Translations under genes and position numbers: made by a program
Assembly (NCBI GenBank): GCA_017408725.1
Contig: JAFQUA010000062.1
Span: forward strand, 1 to 55,396
Source: Oscillospiraceae bacterium
GTDB lineage: Bacteria; Bacillota_A; Clostridia; Oscillospirales; Oscillospiraceae
Reading direction: 5' to 3'
Length of the DNA: 55,396 bases
The notes under the pieces: model-generated
The model's input: only the letters and a program-made list of their open reading frames with translations
Database searches by the model: none
What the model was told of the DNA's origin: nothing
Part shown: piece after piece, positions 8,247-18,124 of the stretch
How positions within the stretch are numbered: the first letter of the stretch is position 1
How the letters are laid out: each line of letters opens with the position of its first letter

Positions 8247-9487
8247 AGAAATTAGCATATGCTCTGCTGTCGATCGTGATTGCTGTCGGCCTTTGGATCT
8301 ATGTAATCACTACGGTTAGTCCTGAGTGGGAAGAAACCTTTTACGATATCCCTGTCATTCTTGAGAATGAGACCGTTTTGCACAGCAGAGGCTTGATGAC
8401 GCTTACGGAGAATACCCCCAAGGTCACATTAAAGCTGAGGGGCAACCGAAGCGATCTTGCCAATCTCAGCAAGGATAATATTACTTTGGTGGCAGATCTT
8501 TCTAAGGTTTACAGTGCAGGAGAACAGCGGGTAAATTACAGCATTTCTTACCCCGGCGATGTTCCGGGAAATTCTATTGAGATCATCAGTCAGAATCCGC
8601 AAGAGATTACGCTGAAGGTTACGGAGCGGGCCAGCAAGGATGTGCCGATCGAGATCGATTATGACGGTGCTGTGCCCGACGGATATCAGACAGACAGAGA
8701 GAATTTGACACTGGATTACCGGACGGTTCGTGTGACCGGCCCTGCCTCGGTGATCAATAAGATTGCCTCTGCTCGAATTCAGGTGGATCTGGAAGGGCAG
8801 ACGGAAACGATCAATCAATCCTATCTCTATACCCTCTGCGACAAAAATATGGAGCCGGTAGATGCGGCCCAGGTAAACACAGATGTAACAGAGGTTAGAC
8901 TGAATTTGAAGATCCAACGCTATAAGGAAATCACACTGAAGCTGAATGTTGTGGAAGGCGGCGGAGCGACAAAGAAAAATACTATCATCAAGATGGATAT
9001 GCAAACCATACAGGTTTCCGGAACGGAACGGCTGTTGGAGAGTATGGGCGATGTTTTGGACCTGGGAGAGATTCGCCTTTATGAGATTCCCGGCGATGTA
9101 ATAAAGGAAATCGAGATTAAGCTTCCGGAGGGCGTGGAAAACCTTACCGGGAAGGATACAGTATCTGTTTCCGTTCAGTTCCAGGGACTGGTCACCAGAA
9201 CCATCGCTGTCACCAATATTGAGGTTAAGAATGTTCCGGAAGGCATGGAAGCAAAGGTTATCGCCAAACAGCTGAATGTGGTGGTTCGCGGACCTAAGGT
9301 TCAGGTGGATGCCATGTCTGCCGATGCATTGACTGTGTATGTGGACTTTACCGATGCTGTGGTGGGTCAGGATACCTATAAGGCAACTGTCTATGTGGAC
9401 TCTGGAACCTTCAGTGATGTGGGAGCGGTTGGTACCTACAATATGCTGGGCAAAGTCTCTCTGGTGCAAGGGGCCGGAGTGGACTGA
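8243..9487 (+). CDS. cdaR: YbbR-domain regulator of CdaA
   Basis: 414 residues: one N-terminal membrane anchor (LLSIVIAVGLWIYVITTV) followed by repeated extracytoplasmic YbbR domains. Repeats are recognisable by the recurring 'VTL/VSV.G....V' strands, for example PKVTLKLRGNRSDLANL and LNVVVRGPKVQVDAM. In characterised Firmicutes CdaR binds CdaA and modulates c-di-AMP output. The usual downstream glmM is absent; here the next gene (rseC-like) overlaps by one base at TGATG (9485-9489). Confidence 0.92.
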   Translation: MKKLAYALLSIVIAVGLWIYVITTVSPEWEETFYDIPVILENETVLHSRGLMTLTENTPKVTLKLRGNRSDLANLSKDNITLVADLSKVYSAGEQRVNYSISYPGDVPGNSIEIISQNPQEITLKVTERASKDVPIEIDYDGAVPDGYQTDRENLTLDYRTVRVTGPASVINKIASARIQVDLEGQTETINQSYLYTLCDKNMEPVDAAQVNTDVTEVRLNLKIQRYKEITLKLNVVEGGGATKKNTIIKMDMQTIQVSGTERLLESMGDVLDLGEIRLYEIPGDVIKEIEIKLPEGVENLTGKDTVSVSVQFQGLVTRTIAVTNIEVKNVPEGMEAKVIAKQLNVVVRGPKVQVDAMSADALTVYVDFTDAVVGQDTYKATVYVDSGTFSDVGAVGTYNMLGKVSLVQGAGVD

Positions 9488-9936
9488 TGGAGCAGTTGGT
9501 AAGAATAAAGGATATTTATGATGACGGCACAGCGCTTGTAATCCGTATGCGGGAAAGTGCCTGCTCCGGTGATTGTCGCCAATGCTCCGGATGCGGAGCC
9601 GTGCAGCAGACCATGCTGCTGCGGGCGGTCAATACCATAGGCGCAAAGCCTGGAGAACTGGTCATAGTGGAAGCGGATTCAAAGCCGGTGCTGGCAAGTG
9701 CCGCAGTGTTGTATCTGCTGCCACTGGTGCTGTTCTTTGCTGGTTATTTGGCGGGCGAACTGCTTTGGGGAAATGGTGCTTTGACCGGTTGTGCTGCATT
9801 TGTTTTAAGCATCGTGCTGGCGATTGTTTATGACCGCCGGGTTGCTAAGAAGCAGAATCATGTATATACCATTACGGGATACCCCGGCAGAATAACTGCC
9901 GGATCCCATACAAAAGGGGATAATAGCTTTGATTAA
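9487..9936 (+). CDS. RseC/MucC-like membrane protein
   Basis: 149 residues. An N-terminal Cys cluster CSGDCRQCSGC near residues 27-37 precedes two membrane segments (VLYLLPLVLFFAGYLAG and CAAFVLSIVLAIVYD). This is the SoxR-reducing-system/RseC layout, where the Cys cluster is thought to carry a redox centre. Role in this host is unknown; in Clostridia the family often accompanies Rnf or redox genes, which are not seen here. Starts one base inside the cdaR stop. Confidence 0.82.
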   Translation: MEQLVRIKDIYDDGTALVIRMRESACSGDCRQCSGCGAVQQTMLLRAVNTIGAKPGELVIVEADSKPVLASAAVLYLLPLVLFFAGYLAGELLWGNGALTGCAAFVLSIVLAIVYDRRVAKKQNHVYTITGYPGRITAGSHTKGDNSFD

Positions 9937-10807
9937 GAGTATGACCGGCTATGGCCGGGCGGTGGAAACTGTTAACAGTCGGGAATTTACCGTGGAGCTT
10001 CGCTCTGTCAACAACCGCTATCTGGATTGCACGGTAAAGCTGCCACGCAGCGCGTCCTTCGCTGAAGACACGGTAAAGCAGGCGGTAAAGCAAGCAATTT
10101 CCAGAGGTAAGGTGGATGTATTTATCTCCATAAAATCGGAATCTGCGGAAGATACTTCCATTACACTCAATCAGGCTGTTTTGGAAGGCTACTTGACGGC
10201 TATGCGTCAAATGGTATCCGAATTCGGGGTGAAGGATGACATCAGCGTTTCCTCGCTGTCACGGCTTCCGGAAGTGTTTACCATGGAAAAACCGGAAGTG
10301 GACGAAGACAAGCTGCTGGCTGATCTGATGCGTGTGGTAAGCAAGGCGCTGGAAAGCTATAATGCCATGCGCTGTACCGAGGGCGCAGCGTTGGACGCAG
10401 ACCTGCGCAGCCGCGGCAACACCATCAGAGAACTGGTGACACAGGTGGAGCAGGGCAATGCCCAAACCGTTATTGACTACCGCACAAGACTGGAGAACAA
10501 GCTTCGCGAAGTGCTGGAGAATACCAATATCGATGAAAGCCGTATTTTGACGGAAGCAGCAATTTTTGCTGACAAAGTGGCTGTGGATGAGGAAACGGTT
10601 CGCTTGAGAAGTCATCTGGACCAGATGAACACCATGCTTACCGGCGGTGGTGCCGTTGGCCGCAAGCTGGACTTCCTGCTGCAGGAAATGAACCGGGAGG
10701 CCAATACCATCGGCTCCAAGTGCACAGATGTTCGTCTTGCGCGAATTGTTGTGGATATCAAGGCGGAACTGGAAAAGATCCGGGAACAGACCCAGAATAT
10801 TGAGTAA
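9929..10807 (+). CDS. yicC: YicC family endoribonuclease
   Basis: 292 residues, starting TTG 9929 behind AAAAGGGGAT and overlapping the previous stop by 8 bases. Family start IKSMTGYGRA, then SVNNRYLDC, and the DUF1732 C-terminal block GRKLDFLLQEMNREANTIGSK. E. coli YicC and Bacillus YloC are endoribonucleases acting on RNA 3' regions. Placement directly before remA and gmk matches the common Firmicutes order yloC-remA-gmk-rpoZ-priA. Confidence 0.94.
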   Translation: MIKSMTGYGRAVETVNSREFTVELRSVNNRYLDCTVKLPRSASFAEDTVKQAVKQAISRGKVDVFISIKSESAEDTSITLNQAVLEGYLTAMRQMVSEFGVKDDISVSSLSRLPEVFTMEKPEVDEDKLLADLMRVVSKALESYNAMRCTEGAALDADLRSRGNTIRELVTQVEQGNAQTVIDYRTRLENKLREVLENTNIDESRILTEAAIFADKVAVDEETVRLRSHLDQMNTMLTGGGAVGRKLDFLLQEMNREANTIGSKCTDVRLARIVVDIKAELEKIREQTQNIE

Positions 10808-10816
10808 GGTGACGCT

Positions 10817-11077
10817 ATGAAACTGATCAATATCGGCTTCGGCAGCGTGATCGCCGCAGGAAGAGTGCTGGCGGTGGTGGCTCCGGATTCCGCTCCCATC
10901 AAGCGTGTGGTGCAGGAAGCCAGAGACCGGGCAATGCTGATCGATGCTTCCTACGGTCATAAGACCAAAGCGGTGATCCTTATGGATACGGATCATGTGA
11001 TCCTGTCGGCGTTGACTCCGGAAATGATCCAGTCGCGCTGGCAGACCAAGGAAGAGAAAGAAGAGGAAATGCTGTGA
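10817..11077 (+). CDS. remA: DNA-binding biofilm regulator RemA (DUF370)
   Basis: 86 residues. [19 protein letters not shown], then [42 protein letters not shown] is the RemA/YlzA signature. In Bacillus RemA activates matrix and osmoprotection genes by wrapping DNA as a ring-shaped oligomer. Its stop overlaps the GTG start of gmk (GTGA at 11074-11077). Confidence 0.95.
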   Translation: MKLINIGFGSVIAAGRVLAVVAPDSAPIKRVVQEARDRAMLIDASYGHKTKAVILMDTDHVILSALTPEMIQSRWQTKEEKEEEML

Positions 11078-11637
11078 GCAAGGGAAAACTGTTTGTGATC
11101 TCCGGCGCCTCCGGTGTGGGCAAAAGCACGGTGCTGAAGCAGGTCATGGCGGAGCGGGACGATCTTCGCTTCTCCGTTTCTGCGACGACCCGTAGCCCGA
11201 GACCCGGTGAGGTGGAAGGTGAAAGCTATTATTTTGTCACCAAGGAACGCTTCGAGGATATGATCGCCCGGGATGCCTTCGTGGAATATGATGCCCACAT
11301 GGACAACTACTACGGAACGCCTGCTGCCCAGTTGGAGGAAAAACTGCAAAGCGGCAGTGTGATTCTGGATATCGAACCCAACGGCGCTTTCAATGTGAAG
11401 GCAAAGCGGCCAGATGCCACACTGATCTTCATTGCTCCGCCGTCTTTGGAGGAGTTGGAGCAGCGCCTAAGAGGCCGCGGTGATACTTCAGACGAACAGA
11501 TCCGTCTGCGTTTGGACCGCGTCCAATGGGAAATGGAACAAAGCAAGCGCTATGACTATGTTGTCGTAAACGACCAGGTGGAAACCTGTGCCAATACAAT
11601 TTTAGAAATCATCGCAAAAATGTGCGGTGATGAATGA
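11074..11637 (+). CDS. gmk: Guanylate kinase
   Basis: 187 residues; phosphorylates GMP to GDP with ATP. P-loop [15 protein letters not shown] at residues 9-23, then the GMP-binding [19 protein letters not shown] block, [15 protein letters not shown] and [13 protein letters not shown]. Start is GTG 11074, embedded in the remA stop and coupled to it; the preceding GAGGAAATGC supplies the ribosome site. Confidence 0.96.
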   Translation: MSKGKLFVISGASGVGKSTVLKQVMAERDDLRFSVSATTRSPRPGEVEGESYYFVTKERFEDMIARDAFVEYDAHMDNYYGTPAAQLEEKLQSGSVILDIEPNGAFNVKAKRPDATLIFIAPPSLEELEQRLRGRGDTSDEQIRLRLDRVQWEMEQSKRYDYVVVNDQVETCANTILEIIAKMCGDE

Positions 11638-11652
11638 TGGAGGAATTATAAG

Positions 11653-11859
11653 ATGCTTTACCCCCCTGTTGCTGATTTGTTGAAGGATGTACAGAGCCGT
11701 TATTTGCTGGTGAATGTGGTTGCCCACCGGGCACGCCAGATCGCCGCAGAGGCAGAAGAATTTGGCGAAGAACTGACGGAAAAGCCCGTTACTCTGGCCA
11801 TTCGTGAAGTGGCTGACGGCAAGCTGAGCGCCGGCCTGAAGGAAGAATACATGAAGTAA
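11653..11859 (+). CDS. rpoZ: RNA polymerase omega subunit
   Basis: 68 residues. PPVADLLKDVQSRYLLVNVVAHRARQIAAEAE matches the omega helix-turn-helix core, and EKPVTLAIREVADGKL matches its C-terminal part. Omega assists assembly of beta' into RNA polymerase. Position between gmk and priA is the standard one. GGAGG lies 9 bases before the ATG. Confidence 0.95.
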   Translation: MLYPPVADLLKDVQSRYLLVNVVAHRARQIAAEAEEFGEELTEKPVTLAIREVADGKLSAGLKEEYMK

Positions 11860-11876
11860 GACAAGGAGGGGGCTTT

Positions 11877-14327
11877 ATGATTGCAAAAATTGCTGTTTCC
11901 GCGGCTCCTTTTGCCATCGATAAGCCCTATTCCTATTTTGTTCCCGAAACGCTTTCTTTAAAGCCGGGTATGCGGGTGACCGTGCCCTTTGGAAAGGGAA
12001 ACCGCCGGTCGGAGGGCGTTGTGCTGAGCCTGGAAGAAGGCTGCGCCGATGGCCTGAAGCCCGTGGATCAGAGTCTGGATCCGGAACCTTTGGTGTCGGA
12101 TACCATGCTGCGGCTGGCTGCATTTCTGCGGGAACGCTGCTTCTGTACCTTTTATGATTGCCTGCGGGCTATGCTGCCTGCGGCACTGTGGTTTCACACG
12201 AAAAATACCTACCGGCTGACAGAGGATCGATCCTGGCAGGAAAAAGGCTGCCGTCAAAGTGACGCGGCTTCTGTTTTGCAGCTTCTTTTGGAGCTGGGGG
12301 GGGAAGCCCAGGAGTCAGTCCTGCGGGAAACGGTGACGGACGAGGAAGCCTTTCAGGTTGCCATTCGCTATTTGATCCGGAAGAAATGGATCCATGATGA
12401 AGCAAAGTATTTGCGGAATCTGGGCGACAAAACAGAGAAAATTGCGACTTTGGCTTCTTCCGTGGAGGAAGTCATGGAATACGCGACAAGCAGGCCTAAA
12501 TCTGCGGCTATGCAGCGGTCGGTTTTGGAACTGATGTGCAGCATCGGCAGTGTGTCTGTGAAGGAACTGTGCTATTTTACCGGCGCAAGCACCGCTACGG
12601 TCAAGCGTCTGGAAATACTGGGGTATCTGGAATTAAGCGAGCGGCCGGTTTTGCGGTGCAGCGAGATCCGCCCCGCACAGCTGACAGGGCCGCTGCTGCT
12701 GAACGAAGAGCAAAAAGCTGCCTATAATGCCCTAGCCGGGCAGATGGTGCAGGAAAAACCCGGGGCGGCATTGCTTTACGGCGTGACCGGTTCCGGAAAA
12801 ACATCTGTATACTTGAAGCTGATCCAGAATTGTCTGGATCATGGAAAAAGTGCTCTGCTGCTGGTGCCGGAAATCGGTCTGACACCCCAGCTATTAAGCC
12901 TGCTGGCAGCTTACTTCGGTGAGCAGGTGGCAGTGCAGCACAGCAGCCTTTCTGCCGGTGAGCGGTATGACCAGTGGAAGAGGATCCGCACCGGAGATGC
13001 CCGCGTCATCGTGGGAACCCGAAGCGCTGTGTTTGCACCCAGTTCACAATTGGGTATTATTATTGTGGACGAGGAACAGGAGCACTCCTATAAATCAGAA
13101 AATTCTCCCCGGTACGATGCCAGAGAGGTGGCGCTGTGGCGGGGATTGAAAGAAAATGCTTTGGTGCTGTTCGGTTCTGCCACCCCGTCGGTGGAGACCA
13201 TGTACCGGGCGCAAAAGGGCGACTATGCCCTCTATACGCTGCAAAACCGATACAACGGCAAAGAATTGCCAAAGGTGCAGATCGTGGATATGCGGGAAGA
13301 ATTGAAAGACGGCAACGATCTTTCCTTCAGCCGGTATCTGCTGGATGCCATGATCGATACAAAGTCGGCACAAAAGCAGACGATTCTGTTTTTGAATCGA
13401 AGAGGAAACAGCCGCAGTCTTGTGTGCGTGGACTGCCGGGAAGCGCCGGAATGCCCTCGTTGCAGCGCAAGATTGACTTATCACAGTGCCAATGAACGGC
13501 TTATGTGCCATTACTGCGGCTATTCTCAACCTGTAATGCAAAGATGTCCTACCTGCGGCGGTCCGCTGAAAAGTGTCGGCACCGGCACCCAAAAAGCACA
13601 GCAGGAACTATTGGAGCTGTTTCCGGATATGGAGATCGCCCGTATGGATACGGATACGGTCAATGCGGTCAATACCCACGAAAAGATTCTGGACAACTTT
13701 AAGCAGAATCATGTTCCGGTTCTGATTGGAACTCAGATGGTCGCCAAAGGCTTAAATCTGCCGGATGTAACACTGGTGGGTGTGCTGGATGCGGATCTGA
13801 GCTTGTACTCCGGTTCATACCGGGCAGCAGAGACCACGTTTAATATGCTGACTCAGGTAGTCGGTCGTGCCGGCCGGGGCGAAAGCGCCGGGCAGGCAGT
13901 GATCCAGACCATGGTACCGGAGCATCCGGTGATCAATCTGGCTGCCAAGCAGGACTACATGGGATTTTACGAAATGGAGATCGGGCTCAGAAGGGTGCAG
14001 AATTGTCCGCCCTTTGGAGATCTGGCTTCCATCACCTTGCTTGGGCAGGATGAAGCACAAGTGCTGCATGGCGCGGCAAAGCTTCGCAGCAGCTTGCAGG
14101 AATGCCTGAAGCAGGATGCTTATGGGCAGGAAAATTGCCGAATACTCGGTCCTGCACCCTGCGCGGTGCCGAAGATCAATTATAATTTCCGTTACCGTCT
14201 GACTCTGCGCTGCCGGATGACCCGGCCGTTGCGGGCGTTGATCGCCCATTTGCTGCGGCAGTTTATGCTGGACAAGAGCAACTGTGGGGTATCTGCCTTT
14301 GCGGATGTAAACGGATTTGAGGAATGA
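11877..14327 (+). CDS. priA: Primosomal protein N', replication restart helicase
   Basis: 816 residues, cytosolic 3'-5' helicase that reloads the replisome at stalled forks. N-terminal DNA-fork binding domain (PYSYFVPE, GMRVTVPFGKGNR), Walker A GVTGSGKTS at about 302-310, the DEEQEHSYK Walker B region (His moved from the usual DEEH), and a zinc domain with eight Cys in CVDCREAPECPRC...CHYCG...CPTCG near 518-560. Helicase motifs GTQMVAKGLNLPDVTLVGVLDAD and QVVGRAGRGE follow. Start ATG is behind AAGGAGGGGG. Overlaps nothing; def starts 14 bases after the stop. Confidence 0.97.
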   Translation: MIAKIAVSAAPFAIDKPYSYFVPETLSLKPGMRVTVPFGKGNRRSEGVVLSLEEGCADGLKPVDQSLDPEPLVSDTMLRLAAFLRERCFCTFYDCLRAMLPAALWFHTKNTYRLTEDRSWQEKGCRQSDAASVLQLLLELGGEAQESVLRETVTDEEAFQVAIRYLIRKKWIHDEAKYLRNLGDKTEKIATLASSVEEVMEYATSRPKSAAMQRSVLELMCSIGSVSVKELCYFTGASTATVKRLEILGYLELSERPVLRCSEIRPAQLTGPLLLNEEQKAAYNALAGQMVQEKPGAALLYGVTGSGKTSVYLKLIQNCLDHGKSALLLVPEIGLTPQLLSLLAAYFGEQVAVQHSSLSAGERYDQWKRIRTGDARVIVGTRSAVFAPSSQLGIIIVDEEQEHSYKSENSPRYDAREVALWRGLKENALVLFGSATPSVETMYRAQKGDYALYTLQNRYNGKELPKVQIVDMREELKDGNDLSFSRYLLDAMIDTKSAQKQTILFLNRRGNSRSLVCVDCREAPECPRCSARLTYHSANERLMCHYCGYSQPVMQRCPTCGGPLKSVGTGTQKAQQELLELFPDMEIARMDTDTVNAVNTHEKILDNFKQNHVPVLIGTQMVAKGLNLPDVTLVGVLDADLSLYSGSYRAAETTFNMLTQVVGRAGRGESAGQAVIQTMVPEHPVINLAAKQDYMGFYEMEIGLRRVQNCPPFGDLASITLLGQDEAQVLHGAAKLRSSLQECLKQDAYGQENCRILGPAPCAVPKINYNFRYRLTLRCRMTRPLRALIAHLLRQFMLDKSNCGVSAFADVNGFEE

Positions 14328-14340
14328 AAGAGGGAAAACA

Positions 14341-14817
14341 ATGGGAATCCGAAAAATTCTTACAGATAAAGAGCCGTCCTTGCATAAGGTCTGCAAGAAG
14401 GTTGAAAAGTTTGATTGGCGGTTGCATAAGCTGCTGGACGATATGAAGGAAACATTGGTGGAAGCCAACGGTGTCGGCCTTGCCGCACCCCAGGTGGGCA
14501 TTCTGCGCCGTGTTGTGGTGGTCGATGTGGGGGACGAAATGCTGGAGTTGGTCAATCCCGAGCTCATCGAAACTGATGGCGAGCAGGAAGGCCCCGAGGG
14601 CTGCCTCAGCGTTCCGGGTCGCTACGGTCTGGTAAAGCGGCCCTATTACGCCAAGGTGCGTGCTCAGGACCGCTTCGGCGACTGGTTTGAGGCAGAGGGC
14701 GAGGAATTGATCGGTCGCTGCTTCTGCCATGAGCTGGATCATTTGGACGGTATTTTGTACACCGAGGTCATGGAGCGTTTCCTGACCGAGGAAGAACTGG
14801 AAGTGGATGAAGATTGA
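14341..14817 (+). CDS. def: Peptide deformylase
   Basis: 158 residues, removes the N-formyl group from nascent proteins. All three metalloenzyme motifs are intact: GVGLAAPQVG, EGCLSVPG and HELDHLDG (metal His pair and catalytic Glu). I placed the start at ATG 14341, behind AAAGAGGGAAAA. An upstream in-frame ATG at 14317 lies inside priA and would add eight residues not typical of the family. Paired with fmt, which adds the formyl group. Confidence 0.96.
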   Translation: MGIRKILTDKEPSLHKVCKKVEKFDWRLHKLLDDMKETLVEANGVGLAAPQVGILRRVVVVDVGDEMLELVNPELIETDGEQEGPEGCLSVPGRYGLVKRPYYAKVRAQDRFGDWFEAEGEELIGRCFCHELDHLDGILYTEVMERFLTEEELEVDED

Positions 14818-14835
14818 TCCTTCGGAGGGATATTT

Positions 14836-15744
14836 TTGAGAATCGTATTCATGGGAACGCCGGATATCGCGGCGACTTGTCTGAAACAATTGATCGCTGA
14901 CGGATTTGATATTGTAGGCGTATATGCCCAGCCGGACCGCCCCAAGGGCCGCGGCATGAAGATGGTATTTTCTCCCGTAAAAGAGGTTGCCGTTGCCAAT
15001 GAGATCCCCGTTTTCCAGCCGGAAAACTTCCGGCAGGAGGAAACGGTGGAAGATCTTCGTTCCTTGCAGCCGGATGTAATCGCCGTGGTGGCTTATGGCC
15101 GGATTCTGCCCCAGAAGGTGCTGGACATTCCGTCCAAGGGCTGCGTTAACATCCATGCAAGCCTCTTGCCTGCCTACCGGGGCTCTGCACCCTATCAGTG
15201 GGCGGTGCTGGACGGCTTGACGGAAACCGGCGTCACGGCCCAACATATGGCACTGAAAATGGATGCAGGCGATATTATCGATGTTGCGAAAACCCCCATC
15301 GGTCCCAATGAAACAGCAGGAGAATTGCTGAATCGTTTGGCAGTTTTGGGCGCTGACCTGCTCAGCAAGACAATGAAGCGCTTTGAAAACGAAACCGTTG
15401 CCGGAACGCCTCAGGATGAAACCAAGGTCAGTTTCGCGCCCATGCTGGATAAAGCGATGTGCCCCATCGATTGGAATAAGACCGCTCAGCAGGTCCACAA
15501 TCATGTCCGTGGTTTGCACCCCTGGCCGGTGGCGACGGCAGAACTGGGAGGCACAAAGTTTAAGATTCACTCCACTGCCATTGTGGAGGGCAACGGAAAG
15601 CCCGGTCAGATCCTTGGCTTGACTAAGACGGGATTGATCGTCGCCTGCGGCGAGGGTGCGGTGGAGATCCGTTCCTTGCAGGCAGAAGGTGGAAAACGGA
15701 TGGCGGCACCGGATTATTTCCGGGGTCATCCGCTGGAGCTTTGA
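14836..15744 (+). CDS. fmt: Methionyl-tRNA formyltransferase
   Basis: 302 residues; transfers formyl from 10-formyl-THF to initiator Met-tRNA. Start is TTG 14836 with CGGAGGGA (14823-14830) at ideal spacing. RIVFMGTPDIA at the N-terminus, folate-site NIHASLLPAYRGSAPYQWAV with the catalytic Asn and His, and the catalytic Asp in MDAGDI are all present. C-terminal OB-like domain from about 205. Its stop (15742-15744) is 2 bases before the rsmB ATG. Confidence 0.96.
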   Translation: MRIVFMGTPDIAATCLKQLIADGFDIVGVYAQPDRPKGRGMKMVFSPVKEVAVANEIPVFQPENFRQEETVEDLRSLQPDVIAVVAYGRILPQKVLDIPSKGCVNIHASLLPAYRGSAPYQWAVLDGLTETGVTAQHMALKMDAGDIIDVAKTPIGPNETAGELLNRLAVLGADLLSKTMKRFENETVAGTPQDETKVSFAPMLDKAMCPIDWNKTAQQVHNHVRGLHPWPVATAELGGTKFKIHSTAIVEGNGKPGQILGLTKTGLIVACGEGAVEIRSLQAEGGKRMAAPDYFRGHPLEL

Positions 15745-15746
15745 TC

Positions 15747-17060
15747 ATGAGCGCGAGAAAAACCGCGCTGGATGCGCTCATCGCCTGCCGCAAGGAGGGC
15801 GCGTGGGCTAACGGCGCGCTGAAAGAATATATGGTTCGGGACCGTCTGGACCGCCGGGATGCGGCCCTGGCCGCAAGGCTTTGCTACGGTGTTCTGCAGA
15901 ACCGGAATTGTCTCGATTTCTATTTGAAGCAGCTGCTGACGGGAAAACTGAAGGATCTGCATCCCGTGGTGCGGGATATTCTGCATCTGGGACTCTATCA
16001 GATCTACTTTATGGACAAGATCCCGGAGTCTGCCGCGGTGAATGAATCCGTCACACTGGCAAAGAAGTATTGCCCCAAGCAGCGCTTCGCGTCGGGACTT
16101 GTGAACGGCGTACTGCGCAACGCGGTGCGTACAAAGGGAACATTGAAAGAGCCCACAACCCTTGAGGACCGGTACAGCCACCCTAAGGAGTTGATTCGCC
16201 TGCTACGGAATTATGTGGGGGAAGCACGGCTGGAAGGAATGCTCAAAGCCAACAATGCCGCGCCGGAAACTGTGGTGCAGGTCAATACCCTGCGCACCAC
16301 CACGGAAGAATTGATTGGCATTTTGGAATCGGACGGGGTTACCCCGCAGCGCCATCCGTGGATGGCGGATTGCCTGACCCTTTTCGGTACCGGCAATCTT
16401 GAGAAGCTGGAAGCCTTCCAGAAAGGCTTGTTTTATGTGCAGGATCCTGCGGCACGGCTTAGTGTGCTGTGCGCCCAGATCCCGCAGAACGCCCACGTGC
16501 TGGATTGCTGCGCTGCCCCTGGTGGCAAGAGCTTTGCGGCTGCCATTGCCATGAAGGGAACGGGAAGCATCACTTCCTGCGATATTCACGCCCACAAGAC
16601 GGTTCTGATTCAGAAAGGCGCGGAGCGCCTTGGCATGGAAAGTATTTCCGTGCGGCAGCAGGATGCTTCTCAGTGTGTGCCTGAATGGGTCGGCACAAAA
16701 GATGTGGTGATCGCGGATGTGCCTTGCTCCGGTTTGGGAATTATCCGGAAAAAGCCGGATATTCGCTATAAGGATCTGGGGGAAATGGCTCAGCTTCCCG
16801 GGCTGCAGCTGCAGATCCTGAAGAATCAGGCAACTTATGTGAAACCCGGCGGCACACTGCTCTATTCCACCTGCACACTGGTGCGCTCTGAAAACGAGGG
16901 CGTTGTAGAGCGATTTTTGGAAGAAAATACCGAATTTTATCTGGAGGCGCTGGATTTGCCGCAGGCATTCCCTGTCAATACCGACGGAATGCTGGCACTG
17001 GTGCCCGGAGAATATGATACCGATGGCTTCTTTATCGCGAAGCTGCGGAGGAAAGTATGA
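15747..17060 (+). CDS. rsmB: 16S rRNA (cytosine-967 C5) methyltransferase
   Basis: 437 residues. N-terminal NusB-like RNA-binding domain (ARKTALDALIACRKEG...CYGVLQNRNCLDFYL), then a SAM-dependent m5C methylase: SAM motif LDCCAAPGGKSFA, VIADVPCSGLGIIRKKPDIRY, and the catalytic Cys in YSTCTLVRSENE. ATG 15747 is preferred over the overlapping TTG 15741. Overlaps rlmN by ATGA at 17057-17060. Confidence 0.95.
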   Translation: MSARKTALDALIACRKEGAWANGALKEYMVRDRLDRRDAALAARLCYGVLQNRNCLDFYLKQLLTGKLKDLHPVVRDILHLGLYQIYFMDKIPESAAVNESVTLAKKYCPKQRFASGLVNGVLRNAVRTKGTLKEPTTLEDRYSHPKELIRLLRNYVGEARLEGMLKANNAAPETVVQVNTLRTTTEELIGILESDGVTPQRHPWMADCLTLFGTGNLEKLEAFQKGLFYVQDPAARLSVLCAQIPQNAHVLDCCAAPGGKSFAAAIAMKGTGSITSCDIHAHKTVLIQKGAERLGMESISVRQQDASQCVPEWVGTKDVVIADVPCSGLGIIRKKPDIRYKDLGEMAQLPGLQLQILKNQATYVKPGGTLLYSTCTLVRSENEGVVERFLEENTEFYLEALDLPQAFPVNTDGMLALVPGEYDTDGFFIAKLRRKV

Positions 17061-18094
17061 ATGCAAACCTGAAATCCATGACAGCGCCGGAGATCGGCAC
17101 ACTGCTGAAAGAAATGGGTCAGCCTGCCTTTCGGGCAAAACAGATCTATACATGGCTGCACAAGGGTGTCAGAAGCTATGACGAAATGACCAATTTGCCC
17201 AAAGCTTTGCGGGAAACCCTTGCGGAAAACTACCCCATTAACGCCCCTGCCGTGGTGCGCAAGCAGCAATCTCAGCGGGACGGCACCATTAAATATCTGT
17301 GGCAGCTGTCTGACGGCAACTGTGTGGAAACGGTTTTGATGCGCTACAATTACGGCAACACCGTCTGCATTTCCACGGAGGTGGGCTGCCGTATGGGCTG
17401 CGCTTTTTGCGCCTCTACTCTGGGAGGCCTGGTGCGCCGTCTGGAGCCTTTTGAAATGGTGGATCAGGTGCTGTTTACCCAGCTGGATTCCGGCCTGCCC
17501 ATCTCCAGAATCGTGCTGATGGGCATCGGAGAACCGCTGGATAATATGGAAAATGTGCTGCGGTTTCTGGAACTCATTAACAGCGAGGACGGTATGAATA
17601 TTTCCATGCGGCATATCAGCCTCAGTACCTGCGGTCTTGTGCCGAAGATCGATGAGTTGGCGCAGCATGAGCTGCAGATCAGCTTGGCCATCTCCCTGCA
17701 TGGACCCAATAACGAGATTCGTGACCGGATCATGCCGGTGAATAAAGCTTATCCCATTGAGGTGCTGCTGGAAGCCTGCCGGCGCTATTATGCAGTAACC
17801 AGCCGCCGGATTCATTTTGAATATGCCATGATCGATGGTGTAAATGATTCGGAGGAAAATGCAAAAGAACTGCTGCATCGGCTCAAGGGCTTGCCTGCCC
17901 ACTTTAATTTGATCCCGCTGAATCATGTGGAGGAAAGTCCTCTAAAACCCAGCAGCAAAGCTGCGGTAGCCCGGTTCCAGAAAATCTTGGAGGACGGGGG
18001 TATTACCGCTACTGTTCGCAGAACCTTGGGTGGCGATATTGATGCCTCCTGCGGTCAACTGCGGAGAAAATATACCAAGGAACAAAATCCTTAA
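17057..18094 (+). CDS. rlmN: Dual-specificity 23S rRNA/tRNA adenine-C2 methyltransferase
   Basis: 345 residues, radical-SAM enzyme methylating A2503 of 23S rRNA and A37 of some tRNAs. The [4Fe-4S] motif is C111-x3-C115-x2-C118 (EVGCRMGCAFCAS). Further family blocks: MGIGEPLDN, HISLSTCGLVPKI, LAISLHGPN and the C-terminal RRTLGGDIDASCGQLR carrying the second catalytic Cys. Translationally coupled to rsmB. Confidence 0.97.
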   Translation: MNANLKSMTAPEIGTLLKEMGQPAFRAKQIYTWLHKGVRSYDEMTNLPKALRETLAENYPINAPAVVRKQQSQRDGTIKYLWQLSDGNCVETVLMRYNYGNTVCISTEVGCRMGCAFCASTLGGLVRRLEPFEMVDQVLFTQLDSGLPISRIVLMGIGEPLDNMENVLRFLELINSEDGMNISMRHISLSTCGLVPKIDELAQHELQISLAISLHGPNNEIRDRIMPVNKAYPIEVLLEACRRYYAVTSRRIHFEYAMIDGVNDSEENAKELLHRLKGLPAHFNLIPLNHVEESPLKPSSKAAVARFQKILEDGGITATVRRTLGGDIDASCGQLRRKYTKEQNP

Positions 18095-18124
18095 CAGTTA
18101 CTGCCGGAAGGAGTGTGGAAGCAA

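Noticed and set aside
8429..9469. 346-codon minus-strand frame opposite cdaR
   Set aside because: Antisense shadow of a clear YbbR protein; no ribosome site or family match.
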